Assembly: GCA_965276755.1 (NCBI GenBank)
Contig: OZ255625.1
Location: 2,914,001-2,978,000, forward strand
From: CAJCIS01 sp965276755
GTDB lineage: Bacteria > Pseudomonadota > Alphaproteobacteria > Acetobacterales > Acetobacteraceae
Reading direction: 5' to 3'
DNA: 64,000 bases
Shown here one piece after another: positions 25,323-33,661 of the stretch. The position numbers were made by a program, and so were the translations under genes. The notes under the pieces were generated by a model that ran no database searches, was not told the DNA's origin, and saw nothing but the letters and a program-made list of their open reading frames with translations. Every line of letters begins with the position of its first letter. Position 1 is the stretch's first letter.

Positions 25323-26630
25323 TTACGGTCGGCCGATGCACTGGTAGCGCAGGCCTGCGCCGCGCATGGAAGCTGGTTCGTAGAGGTTGCGCAGATCCAT
25401 GACCAGGTCGCCCCGCATCGCCTCACGCAGCCGCGCGGGGGCGATGGCGCGAAATTCGTTCCATTCCGTCAAGACAACCAGAAGGTCCGCGCCCTGTGCC
25501 GCATCCAGTGCGTCGCGGCAATAGTGCACTGCGGCCGGCAGCACCGCGCGCGCCTGCTCCATGCCTTCGGGGTCGAAGGCGCGGATGGTGGCCCCGTCCT
25601 CGACCAGGCGCCCGACGATGGGGATGGATGGGGCGTCGCGCATGTCGTCGGTCTCGGGCTTGAAGGTCAGGCCGAAGATGGCGATCGTGCGCCCGCGCAC
25701 CGAACCGCCGGCGGCGGCGATGATGCGCGCGGCCATGCTGGCCTTGCGCGCGTCATTGACCGCAACGGTGGCCTCGATCAGGCGGGAGGGCGCGCCGTGG
25801 TCCTGGGCGATGCGCATCATCGCCAGCGTGTCCTTGGGGAAACACGATCCGCCGAAGCCGGGACCGGGATGGAGGAATTTCTTGCCGATGCGGCCATCCA
25901 GGCCAATGCCGCGTGCGACGTCGTGCACGTCCGCACCCGCGCGTTCACAGATATCGGCCATTTCGTTGATGAAAGTCACTTTCATGGCCAGGAAAGAATT
26001 GGCGGCATATTTGATCAGCTCGGCCGTTTCCAAATTGGTGAACAGGATCGGCGCTTCGATCAGGTAGAGCGGCCGATAGAGCAGGCGGAGCACTTCTCGC
26101 GCGCGCGTGGTTTCCACGCCGATAACGACGCGGTCCGGACGCATGAAATCGCCGATGGCACTCCCTTCGCGCAGGAATTCGGGGTTGGATGCCACGTCCG
26201 CCGGCTGGTCGGGGCGCACCTCGGCGAGGATTTCGCGGATGCGCTTGCCGGTGCCCACGGGCACGGTCGATTTGGTGACGATGACCGCGTAGCCGGTGAG
26301 CACGCGCGCGACCTGCTCGACGGCGGCGAAGACGTAGGAGAGGTCGGCGTGGCCGTCCCCGCGGCGAGTGGGGGTGCCGACGGCGATGAAGATCGCCTCC
26401 GCGCCGGCGACCGCGGTTGCAATGTCCCCGCCGAAGGCCAGGCGCCCGGCGGTCACATTATCGGTGACCAGGCGGTCCAGCCCCGGCTCATAGATCGGGA
26501 TGCGCCCGGCGCGGAGGCTGTCCAGTTTGGCCTGGTCGGCTTCGACCACGGCGACCTCATTGCCCAGTTCGGCGAAGCAGGCGCCGGAGACCAGGCCCAC
26601 ATAGCCGCCGCCAATCATTGCAATGCGCAA
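25323..26630 (-). CDS. ugd: UDP-glucose 6-dehydrogenase
   Basis: A 435-residue enzyme oxidising UDP-glucose to UDP-glucuronate for polysaccharides. The Rossmann motif is MIGGGYVGLVSG. The middle has VASNPEFLREGSAI and FINEMADICE. The catalytic Cys lies in GPGFGGSCFPKDT, and FGLTFKPETDDMRDAPS marks the C-terminal domain. The start is most likely TTG 26630 (LRIAMIGGG) with GAGAGG upstream. A longer frame starts at 26765 but has no homologous look. Confidence 0.9.
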   Translation of the reverse strand: MRIAMIGGGYVGLVSGACFAELGNEVAVVEADQAKLDSLRAGRIPIYEPGLDRLVTDNVTAGRLAFGGDIATAVAGAEAIFIAVGTPTRRGDGHADLSYVFAAVEQVARVLTGYAVIVTKSTVPVGTGKRIREILAEVRPDQPADVASNPEFLREGSAIGDFMRPDRVVIGVETTRAREVLRLLYRPLYLIEAPILFTNLETAELIKYAANSFLAMKVTFINEMADICERAGADVHDVARGIGLDGRIGKKFLHPGPGFGGSCFPKDTLAMMRIAQDHGAPSRLIEATVAVNDARKASMAARIIAAAGGSVRGRTIAIFGLTFKPETDDMRDAPSIPIVGRLVEDGATIRAFDPEGMEQARAVLPAAVHYCRDALDAAQGADLLVVLTEWNEFRAIAPARLREAMRGDLVMDLRNLYEPASMRGAGLRYQCIGRP

Positions 26631-26697
26631 GTGCTGACCTCTCGCAAGGGGGCTCAGGCGGCCCCATGCGCAGTGGGGCGGCCGGGCCGGGTTGGCG

Positions 26698-29022
26698 CTA
26701 TAGCGGCTTGGTAGGGGCCGGGGAAGTGGGGCGCCCGCTGTGATAGGCCAGGAAAAGACTGGCATTTCGTGAAGAGAGAGAGGTTAGGGGAAAAGCTGGA
26801 GGGAATGTGCCATTCTCCCCAGACCCCGTCATTTTGTTGAGACGTGGCCGACAAATCGACGGGGGGTCCTGGGGGGGATGGCACATCTCCCCCGGCCTTC
26901 TTCTGGCTGTACAGAGCCACAGGAAGCCTGCCGCGACGCACGCATATGCCCAGCCGATTCCTGGCGGCGCGTAGGTGAAGGTCACGGTATGGCTGCCGGC
27001 CGAAAGCTTCACTGCCTGGAACAAGCCACCTTCCTGCGTGATGGGCAGATCGATACCGTTTGCACGCGCGTGCCAGCCGGGGAAGAACAGCTCGCGCCGC
27101 ACCAATCGTGCCGGCGTGCGGCAGGTTGCGCTTACCATGTCCCGGTGCTGCTGCACCAGATCGCAGGGACCACCGATGGTTTCGACATAGGGTGACGCGT
27201 GGTGAAGTTCGTAGATTTCAAGCTGAAAGTCGGCGAAGACGAGGTCCGGTGTATCGACGCTCGGCGATGTCGTAAACACGTGCGTACCGGGCGCCGCCAG
27301 CACGTATTTCACGCCGACCGCGGCATAGGCGGAAAGCCTGTGGGCAAGGGCATCCTGCCGCGTCTCCCCGTTGACGGCGCCTTGCGGATGCGCACCGGTG
27401 AAGGAGATAGCGTCCGCCGCCGGATCCAGATACGCGCGCGTATAATCGACCCACGCACGCGGCACGGGCAGCAGGTTGTGGTCAATCGAAGCCGATCCGA
27501 AGAAGGCGCCATAATTGGGCGCATAAGGCCCCAAAGTGAAAAACCGTGATTGGCCGAGGTGGTCCTGTAGAAAGTGCACCGCCGCCTTGTCATAGGTCGC
27601 ATTTCGCGCCCCGCTTGCCAGTGGCAGGATTGCCACGCTCAGCGCCTGGCCGGCGAGCACGCCCGCGAGTAATCGGGCGGAAATGCTGCTGCGTGGCCGG
27701 GACAGGGTTCGGGCGCACACCGCACCAAGGATGATTGTCAGGCAGAGTGTGAGCAGCGGAAAGAGGAAGAAATAGGGGTGTTCGTCTTGCACGTGACCCA
27801 TCGCGGGCCAGGCGAGTGCAACGGCACAAGCCGCAATCATGCTCCACGCGGCACTTACCCAAACCAGCGTGCGCGATGGCACGCACGCGCCACAATACCA
27901 GTCATTCAGCGCAAAGGCGGCAAGGATGATCGCCGCCATTTCCCACGACGGCGGCGCATAGCGCGCAAACCAGATTTCATGCGCAAACGGGATAAGCCCG
28001 GCTGAAATGGCCAGCGCGAGCACGCACCACAGCGCAAGCACAATGCGCAGTTTCAGATCCCGCACGCCGCGTCCAAAGGCCAGCGCGGCGATGGCGGCAA
28101 GCGGCAGGCCGATGCAGCCGCCTGCCATGCCCCAGGGCACCCATTTCCAATCGTAGCTCGGCGGCCCGAGCAGAGTTGGCAGAAGGATCTGCGCGGCACT
28201 GACCGCGACCAAACCCGGCAGGCGCGCGCCGTGGGCGTCGATATCGGCCAAAGTAAGATAGTGCAGGAAGGGCAGGATGGCGGGTGAGGCCAGCAACACG
28301 CCGCACAGGCCGCCGCAGAACATGCGCACGCCCACACGCAGATGTTGGGCAGGCGGGGCGCAGAGAATGCGCAAGCCTGCCCAAATGAGCGCAAGCAACA
28401 GGTAGATGACCGAGGTTTCGGGAAAGCCCGCGTAAAAGGCATAGGCGATGCCGATGGCCAGCAGCCTCCAGCCTGTCGTGCGGGCGCGCTCTATGCCAAG
28501 CAGGATCACCGGCAGGAACGCCACCGGCAGCATGGGCGCGTGTCCCGTCCAGGCAAATGTGCCGTTGAGTTCGTAGAGGATGCCGCCCAATAGCGCGATG
28601 CTGCGGGTTATGCCGAGCTCGCGCAGCAGTGCAAAGCTTGCCGCGCCGGCAAGTATCTGCAGCGTGATCTTAAGATATAGAACGCCGTCGAAGGCATCCA
28701 GAAGCAGCACGAAGGGCAGGAACAGCGCGCCGCCCTGCATCTCCGCGCCGAGCGGCACACCCACGCCGCTGAAATGATTCCACCACGGGACCTGCCCGCG
28801 CAGCCATTGCCGTGCCGCCTCGCGCCCGAGGGCCTGCGTGGTGAAACCCGCGTTCGGATCGATCCAGCCGGGCGAGCCATCCAGCAGCGGCGGGCGGCCG
28901 ATGTGCCCAAGACCGCTGACGAAATAAAGCGGATTGGAGGACACCCACCCCAGCAGCTCTGGCGCATGGGCAAGCAGCGGCGTGCACGCAAGCACAAGCC
29001 ACGGCCAGCCGCGCGCCGACAT
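26698..29022 (-). CDS. YfhO-like polytopic membrane protein
   Basis: A protein of up to 774 residues with around a dozen membrane helices and a periplasmic C-terminal domain. The early motif DPNAGFTTQALGREAARQWL and GQVPWWNHFSGVGVPL, and the late LFFPGWHARANG, are typical of the YfhO family, which is implicated in glycosylating cell-surface polymers. After FLWLC the frame runs through a family 1 repeat (GEMCHPPQDPPS) and on to a stop near 26698, so the natural C-terminus was likely about 70 residues shorter. The start is flush with the end of the DUF1993 gene. Confidence 0.78.
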   Translation of the reverse strand: MSARGWPWLVLACTPLLAHAPELLGWVSSNPLYFVSGLGHIGRPPLLDGSPGWIDPNAGFTTQALGREAARQWLRGQVPWWNHFSGVGVPLGAEMQGGALFLPFVLLLDAFDGVLYLKITLQILAGAASFALLRELGITRSIALLGGILYELNGTFAWTGHAPMLPVAFLPVILLGIERARTTGWRLLAIGIAYAFYAGFPETSVIYLLLALIWAGLRILCAPPAQHLRVGVRMFCGGLCGVLLASPAILPFLHYLTLADIDAHGARLPGLVAVSAAQILLPTLLGPPSYDWKWVPWGMAGGCIGLPLAAIAALAFGRGVRDLKLRIVLALWCVLALAISAGLIPFAHEIWFARYAPPSWEMAAIILAAFALNDWYCGACVPSRTLVWVSAAWSMIAACAVALAWPAMGHVQDEHPYFFLFPLLTLCLTIILGAVCARTLSRPRSSISARLLAGVLAGQALSVAILPLASGARNATYDKAAVHFLQDHLGQSRFFTLGPYAPNYGAFFGSASIDHNLLPVPRAWVDYTRAYLDPAADAISFTGAHPQGAVNGETRQDALAHRLSAYAAVGVKYVLAAPGTHVFTTSPSVDTPDLVFADFQLEIYELHHASPYVETIGGPCDLVQQHRDMVSATCRTPARLVRRELFFPGWHARANGIDLPITQEGGLFQAVKLSAGSHTVTFTYAPPGIGWAYACVAAGFLWLCTARRRPGEMCHPPQDPPSICRPRLNKMTGSGENGTFPPAFPLTSLSSRNASLFLAYHSGRPTSPAPTKPL
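26796..26895. repeat. Family 1 palindromic repeat, full inverted pair (copy F)
   Basis: Arms with ATGTGCCATTCTCCCC and GGGGATGGCACATCTCCCCC around a spacer of about 30 bp. It is translated as the tail of the YfhO-like protein. Confidence 0.82.
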
Positions 29023-29505
29023 TCAGCCGCCGCGCATGTAATCCATCTTGCCCAAAGGCACACCGGCCTGGCGCAGAATGGCATAGGCGGTGGTCACGTG
29101 AAAATACAGATTGGGCAGCGTGAAGCCGAGCAGGAACTGCTCGCCGGTAAAATTCATTTCGCCTTGCGGGAATTTCACGAGGATCGTCTTGTCTTCGCTG
29201 CCGTCGATCTGCGCGGGGCTGAGCGTTTCGATGAAGGCGCGGGTCTTGGCGACGCGTTCCTGCAGCTCGGCGTAGGTCGATTCCGTATCAGGATAGCTGG
29301 GCACGTCCACGCCGGCCAGGCGGGCCGCGCCGGATTTGGCGATGTCACTGGCGATCTGGACCTGGCGGGGAAGCGGGTGCATATCGGGCGCCAGACGCGC
29401 TTCGAGCGACACCCCGTGCTCCTCACCCTTTTTGATGATGTGCGACAGGCTTTTCAAAGCCTGTGTAAAGGCTGGAACGGAAACGCTGTACATCGAAATG
29501 GTCAT
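29023..29505 (-). CDS. DUF1993 family protein
   Basis: A 160-residue soluble protein of the DUF1993/DinB-like four-helix type. It begins MTISMYSVSVPAFTQALKSL and contains KFPQGEMNFTGEQFLLGFTLPNLYFHVTTAYAILR (quoted only to mark its place at about residues 110-145), with GKMDYMRGG at the end. No catalytic function is known. It directly precedes the YfhO-like gene with no gap. Confidence 0.8.
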   Translation of the reverse strand: MTISMYSVSVPAFTQALKSLSHIIKKGEEHGVSLEARLAPDMHPLPRQVQIASDIAKSGAARLAGVDVPSYPDTESTYAELQERVAKTRAFIETLSPAQIDGSEDKTILVKFPQGEMNFTGEQFLLGFTLPNLYFHVTTAYAILRQAGVPLGKMDYMRGG

Positions 29506-29521
29506 AAAAGCCCCTAACAGA

Positions 29522-29603
29522 TAAAAGTTTTTTTGGTTCTTTTTTTCAAAAAAGAACAGAACTTCTTTTTTGAAAAAAGAAGCAAAAAACTTTTATCAGT
29601 TTA
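29522..29603. repeat. Family 2 T/A-rich palindrome, inverted pair
   Basis: Two units in inverted orientation (GGTTCTTTTTTTCAAAAAAG and CTTCTTTTTTGAAAAAAGAAG). The pair fills the gap between the DUF1993 start and the dapD stop; the dapD TAA lies at its edge. Confidence 0.85.
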
Positions 29604-30476
29604 GGCTTCGCGTAGCAAATCGTTGATCGAGGTCTTGCTGCGCGTCTGCTCGTCCACGCGCTTGACGATCACCGCGCATCCCAGGCCTGGCCCGGGGCTG
29701 CCGTCGGGCAGCGGCCGCCCAGGCAGCGTGCCGGGCACCACCACGCTATAAGGCGGCACGCGGCCCATGAAAATCTCGCCTGTTGCGCGATCGATGATCT
29801 TGGTCGATGCGCCAAGGTACACCCCCATGGAAATCACGCTGCCGCGGCCAACGACCACGCCTTCGGCCACTTCCGAACGCGCGCCGATAAAGCACTCGTC
29901 CTCGATAATCACAGGACCCGCCTGAAGCGGTTCAAGAACGCCGCCAATGCCCGCACCGCCGCTGATATGGCAATTGCGCCCGATCTGCGCGCAACTGCCC
30001 ACCGTCGCCCAAGTATCGACCATCGTGCCGCGATCGATATAGGCGCCGAGATTGACAAAGCATGGCATCAGCACGACGCTGGGCGCTATGTAGGCCGAAC
30101 GGCGCACGATGGCGCCGGGCACCACGCGAAATGCCGCTTCGGTAAAGCGGTTGACGCCCCAGCCGGCGAATTTCAGTGCGACCTTGTCGAAGGCCGGGGC
30201 GTTTCCCGGGCCAGCCGTCAGCACGTTGTTCTCCAAGCGAAAGGACAGCAGCACGGCCTGCTTCAACCAGACATTGATCAGCCAGGAATCCTCCTCGCCC
30301 GTAACCTGCCGCTCGGCCACGCGCAGCCGGCCGCAATCGAGCTCGTTCAGCGCGGTTTCAATCGCCAGGCGATCCTCGCCGCCGGTCAGCGGGCTTATGG
30401 TCTCGCGCGCTTCCCACAACGCTTCGATGCGCGCGCGCAAGGGGCCGTGATGATCGGGTTGAGGTTCGTTGTGCAT
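29601..30476 (-). CDS. dapD: 2,3,4,5-tetrahydropyridine-2,6-dicarboxylate N-succinyltransferase
   Basis: A 291-residue lysine/diaminopimelate pathway enzyme. The C-terminal left-handed beta-helix is visible as hexapeptides: APSVVLMPCFVNLGAYI, GTMVDTWATVGSCAQIG, CHISGGAGIGGVLEP, and GSVISMGVYLGASTKI. The helical N-terminal domain precedes it. It follows argB by 9 bp on the minus strand, so the two probably share a transcript. Confidence 0.95.
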   Translation of the reverse strand: MHNEPQPDHHGPLRARIEALWEARETISPLTGGEDRLAIETALNELDCGRLRVAERQVTGEEDSWLINVWLKQAVLLSFRLENNVLTAGPGNAPAFDKVALKFAGWGVNRFTEAAFRVVPGAIVRRSAYIAPSVVLMPCFVNLGAYIDRGTMVDTWATVGSCAQIGRNCHISGGAGIGGVLEPLQAGPVIIEDECFIGARSEVAEGVVVGRGSVISMGVYLGASTKIIDRATGEIFMGRVPPYSVVVPGTLPGRPLPDGSPGPGLGCAVIVKRVDEQTRSKTSINDLLREA

Positions 30477-30485
30477 GGATCAGCG

Positions 30486-31388
30486 TTACCTGTGGATTAG
30501 TGTGCCTGGGCCGGCTTCGGTGAAGAGCTCGAGCAGTACGGCGTGCGGCACGCGCCCATCGAGAATAACCGCGCCGCGCGCGCCTTGCTGCACCGCGCGC
30601 AGGCAATTCTCGACCTTGGGGATCATGCCGCCCGATATCGTGCCATCGGCAATGCCGTCCTGGGCCGCGCGTGCCGACAGGTCGGTAATAAGGCGGCGCT
30701 CGCCGTCCAGCACGCCTGCAACATCGGTCAGCATAAGCAGTCTCGTCGCACCCAGGGCGCCTGCAATGGCGCCAGCGACATCGTCCGAATTGATGTTGTA
30801 GGTCTGCCCGTCGATGCCAACGCCCACGGGCGCCACCACCGGGATAAGCCCGCTGCCGGTCAGCGCGTGGATCACGCGCACATCGATATGCTCGGGCTCG
30901 CCGACAAGTCCGAGATCCTGTACGTGCTCGATATGCGTCTCGGGATCGACCACGGTTTTCTGCAGGCGGCGCGCGCGGATCAGCCCGCCATCCTTGCCCG
31001 AAATGCCGACTGCCAACGCGCCGGCGCGGTTGATCAGCTCGGTGACCTGTTTATTCACAGTGCCGCAGAGGACCATCTCCACGATTTCGACCATCGCAGC
31101 GTCGGTGATGCGCAACCCGTCCACGAAACGCGACTTGATGCCGAGGCGATCCAGCATGGCATTGATCTGCGGTCCGCCGCCGTGCACGACGACAGGATTG
31201 ACGCCGACCTGCTTGAGCAGGGCGATATCCCGGCCGAATTCAGCCGCAAGTTCGGGGTCGCCCATGGCGTGCCCGCCATACTTGACGACGATCGTCGCAC
31301 CCGCATAGCGGCGCAGGAACGGCAGCGCCTGCGCCAGGATGGCGGCCTGCTCTGAGGCGCGGCGGAACGGCTCGGGCGTGTCGGTCAT
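30486..31388 (-). CDS. argB: Acetylglutamate kinase
   Basis: A 300-residue amino-acid kinase phosphorylating N-acetylglutamate in arginine synthesis. Motifs present: VVKYGGHAMGDPEL, VVHGGGPQINAMLDRLG (phosphate loops), NINSDDVAGAIAGALGA, LTDVAGVLD, and ISGGMIPKVENCLRAV. It lies upstream of dapD as in many alphaproteobacteria. Confidence 0.96.
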   Translation of the reverse strand: MTDTPEPFRRASEQAAILAQALPFLRRYAGATIVVKYGGHAMGDPELAAEFGRDIALLKQVGVNPVVVHGGGPQINAMLDRLGIKSRFVDGLRITDAAMVEIVEMVLCGTVNKQVTELINRAGALAVGISGKDGGLIRARRLQKTVVDPETHIEHVQDLGLVGEPEHIDVRVIHALTGSGLIPVVAPVGVGIDGQTYNINSDDVAGAIAGALGATRLLMLTDVAGVLDGERRLITDLSARAAQDGIADGTISGGMIPKVENCLRAVQQGARGAVILDGRVPHAVLLELFTEAGPGTLIHR

Positions 31389-31433
31389 GGCGGGCGGGGC
31401 TTAGCGGGGCTGTGTGGCGTGAATGTGGCGCTC

Positions 31434-31742
31434 TCAGGCCTCGGTGAGCATGTGGATGACGCGGCTCTGCACCATGTCCTTGGTCCTGGCCACGTGTGCG
31501 GCCATGGCAGGTGCGGCGCCGTGCGCGGCCAGTGCAGCCACGTCCTGCCATTTCTCCAGCACCGCGAAGGCATCATCGCCCAATTTTGTCTGGATGCGTC
31601 CCATGTCCGGCGCATCGACCGCTATTGCATATTCGATGCAGCCGGGCTCGGTGTGCACGATCGGAATATAGTCGGCAAAAGCGGCCAATATCGCGTCTCG
31701 CTGGCCGGGTTTGGCGGTGATGATGGCCACGACACTGATCAT
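31434..31742 (-). CDS. ABM-domain protein (putative quinol monooxygenase)
   Basis: A 102-residue ferredoxin-like antibiotic biosynthesis monooxygenase domain protein: VVAIITAKPGQRDAILAAFA, then TEPGCIEYAI and VLEKWQDVAALAAH. Such cofactor-free proteins can oxidise quinols or aromatic compounds, but many have no known substrate. Its ATG overlaps the stop of the FkbH-like gene (ATGA), so it is co-translated with it. Confidence 0.8.
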   Translation of the reverse strand: MISVVAIITAKPGQRDAILAAFADYIPIVHTEPGCIEYAIAVDAPDMGRIQTKLGDDAFAVLEKWQDVAALAAHGAAPAMAAHVARTKDMVQSRVIHMLTEA

Positions 31743-33532
31743 CGGTTTATCTCCCTGTATTGCACGTTCCAGCGCGCCATGATGGCTTCGTAGAGGCGGA
31801 AAAATACCGCGCGCTGGAATTTCAGCGGCTGGTCAACCACCAGGTCGGCGTTGGAGTGGATAACCTCGCGCATGTCGAGCAGCACGGCTTGCGCAAACGG
31901 CGTGGCGGCAGCGCGCACAAGGCGATTGACGCGGCGCACCCATTCGGCAGTGACGGTTGTGCCATCGCTCATCAGGCGCTGCTCGTTGGCTAGCAGCACG
32001 ATCACCATGGTGCCCGCCGGCGCGCGCGCGATCATTGCGGTCACTGTGGCTTGTAGCACATCGTCCGGCGTGTTGCCCACATAATCGAACTCGCGCGCCA
32101 GCATGTCGATGACGCCGGCATCCACGCCGGGCGCGTCGCGGTCCCAGTTGCGGACATCGTTGGCCCGCGCCCCGAACTTGGCATGCATCGCCTTTGCCGC
32201 AGCAGGGTTGAAGGCAACCGGGATCAGCGCGCCGGTGGCGCGGTGGCGGTAGAGATTGGCGCCCGCCTCGGTCCAGAAATTCAGCACCCAGAGCATGCGC
32301 GCGCCTGACGGAGGGGCGGCGATGAACGAGGTGAAATCGGCGTCGGTATAGCCCAGGTGCGCGAAAGCCTCGCACGCGCCGGAGGGCACGCCGTACAGTG
32401 CGTAATGGGCGAAGATCGAATGGTTCAGCGGCATCGTGCGGCCGTTCCGTACCGTATCGAAATCCTCGATTACCTCGCGCGCGACCATGCTGAAATAATG
32501 CGACAGCGGACGCACATGGCAGGTGCCACGGGCATAGACCACATCCAGCATGCGCGCGGGCGGCGACTGCCGCTCCGCACCGCTGCCGAGCGCCGCCAGG
32601 CTGATCCAATCCACGGGCTGCGCACGGGCCGGCGGATCGCCCAGCACATCGCCCACGATTGTCAGGTCCGGACGGCCGAGGCGCTGATAAAGCCAGTCCT
32701 CCACGCCCATGTTGAGGATGCGGCAGGAGAAACAGAAATATACCAATGCGCGCGGCTTGGCGCGGCTATGATGCAGGACGAACAGGCCGCAGTGGCCGTA
32801 ATCGCCGTAGCGGTCGCGCACGCGGATGATGCCGGCGGGATAATCCTGGTTGGCGAGCATGTCGCCCAACATCTTCCTGGCAGCGGCCGCGTCTTCGGGC
32901 AGCCGTCGCTTGGTGAAGTTGAGCTGGTTGGTGCGGTTGATCAATTCGATGGCGCGGTCCAGGTGCGCGGTCAGGTCAAAATCGATTTCGACCGTGATGC
33001 CGCTCTCGCGCAGAAAGGCGTGCGCGTCCGTGGCGAGGGTCGCGGCCGCGTGGCGGCTCTGCAGCAGGCGGTATTGCGCAAGACGCGTCAGTTCAGGATC
33101 GTCGCGGCCGACGCACAGCCGGTCCTCCAGCAGGCCGGGCACGATGCCGGGTCCTGCGAGCTGGATCGCGGGCACGTAATGCGCCGCCTCGGCCAAATTG
33201 TGCGGATTGTCGTCGATGAAGAGCACGGTGGTGGGGCGCAGGCCGATCGCCTCGATCAAGGCGGCCAAACGCGGCCCCTTGGGCTGCCAGTCGATGCTGG
33301 GGAAGACGAAGTAGTCCCACAGCCCGTGTTCGGTCAGGATGCGTTGCACGTCCGCCGGATCGTTCTTGGAGCAGATCGTGCTCATGATGCCGCGGCGCGC
33401 GAGTGCGATCACCGCGTCTCGGCATTCATCGCGCCAGGTGATGCCGCCCTCGGTCAGGGTGCCGTGCCAGAAAGTGTCGTCCAGGTCCCAGACGATCAGG
33501 CGGATCGGTTCGGCGGCGGCGATCGTGTCCAA
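31739..33532 (-). CDS. HAD-IIIC family protein (FkbH-like)
   Basis: A 597-residue protein with an N-terminal HAD phosphatase fold (WDLDDTFWHGTL with the nucleophile Asp, CSKNDP, and VLFIDDNPHNLAEA) followed by an FkbH-like GNAT-like middle region (INRTNQLNFTKRRL, VRDRYGDYGHCGL). The C-terminal part of about 250 residues is an additional domain I do not recognise. FkbH proteins load glyceryl units on carriers, but no carrier protein is nearby, so the substrate is unknown. Confidence 0.78.
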   Translation of the reverse strand: MDTIAAAEPIRLIVWDLDDTFWHGTLTEGGITWRDECRDAVIALARRGIMSTICSKNDPADVQRILTEHGLWDYFVFPSIDWQPKGPRLAALIEAIGLRPTTVLFIDDNPHNLAEAAHYVPAIQLAGPGIVPGLLEDRLCVGRDDPELTRLAQYRLLQSRHAAATLATDAHAFLRESGITVEIDFDLTAHLDRAIELINRTNQLNFTKRRLPEDAAAARKMLGDMLANQDYPAGIIRVRDRYGDYGHCGLFVLHHSRAKPRALVYFCFSCRILNMGVEDWLYQRLGRPDLTIVGDVLGDPPARAQPVDWISLAALGSGAERQSPPARMLDVVYARGTCHVRPLSHYFSMVAREVIEDFDTVRNGRTMPLNHSIFAHYALYGVPSGACEAFAHLGYTDADFTSFIAAPPSGARMLWVLNFWTEAGANLYRHRATGALIPVAFNPAAAKAMHAKFGARANDVRNWDRDAPGVDAGVIDMLAREFDYVGNTPDDVLQATVTAMIARAPAGTMVIVLLANEQRLMSDGTTVTAEWVRRVNRLVRAAATPFAQAVLLDMREVIHSNADLVVDQPLKFQRAVFFRLYEAIMARWNVQYREINR

Positions 33533-33556
33533 CGCGTCAGGCTCCAGAACAAAAGA

Positions 33557-33655
33557 ACTGGGGGAGATGTGCCATCCCCCCCAGACCCCCGTCGATTTTA
33601 GGGATCCGCCGTAAATAAATGACGGGGGTTTGGGGGGGATGGCACATCCCCCCCA
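33557..33655. repeat. Family 1 palindromic repeat, full inverted pair (copy G)
   Basis: Two inverted arms with a spacer of about 30 bp (GATTTTAGGG to ATAAAT), filling the gap between the FkbH-like start and the pheT stop. Confidence 0.85.
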
Positions 33656-33661
33656 ATATTC

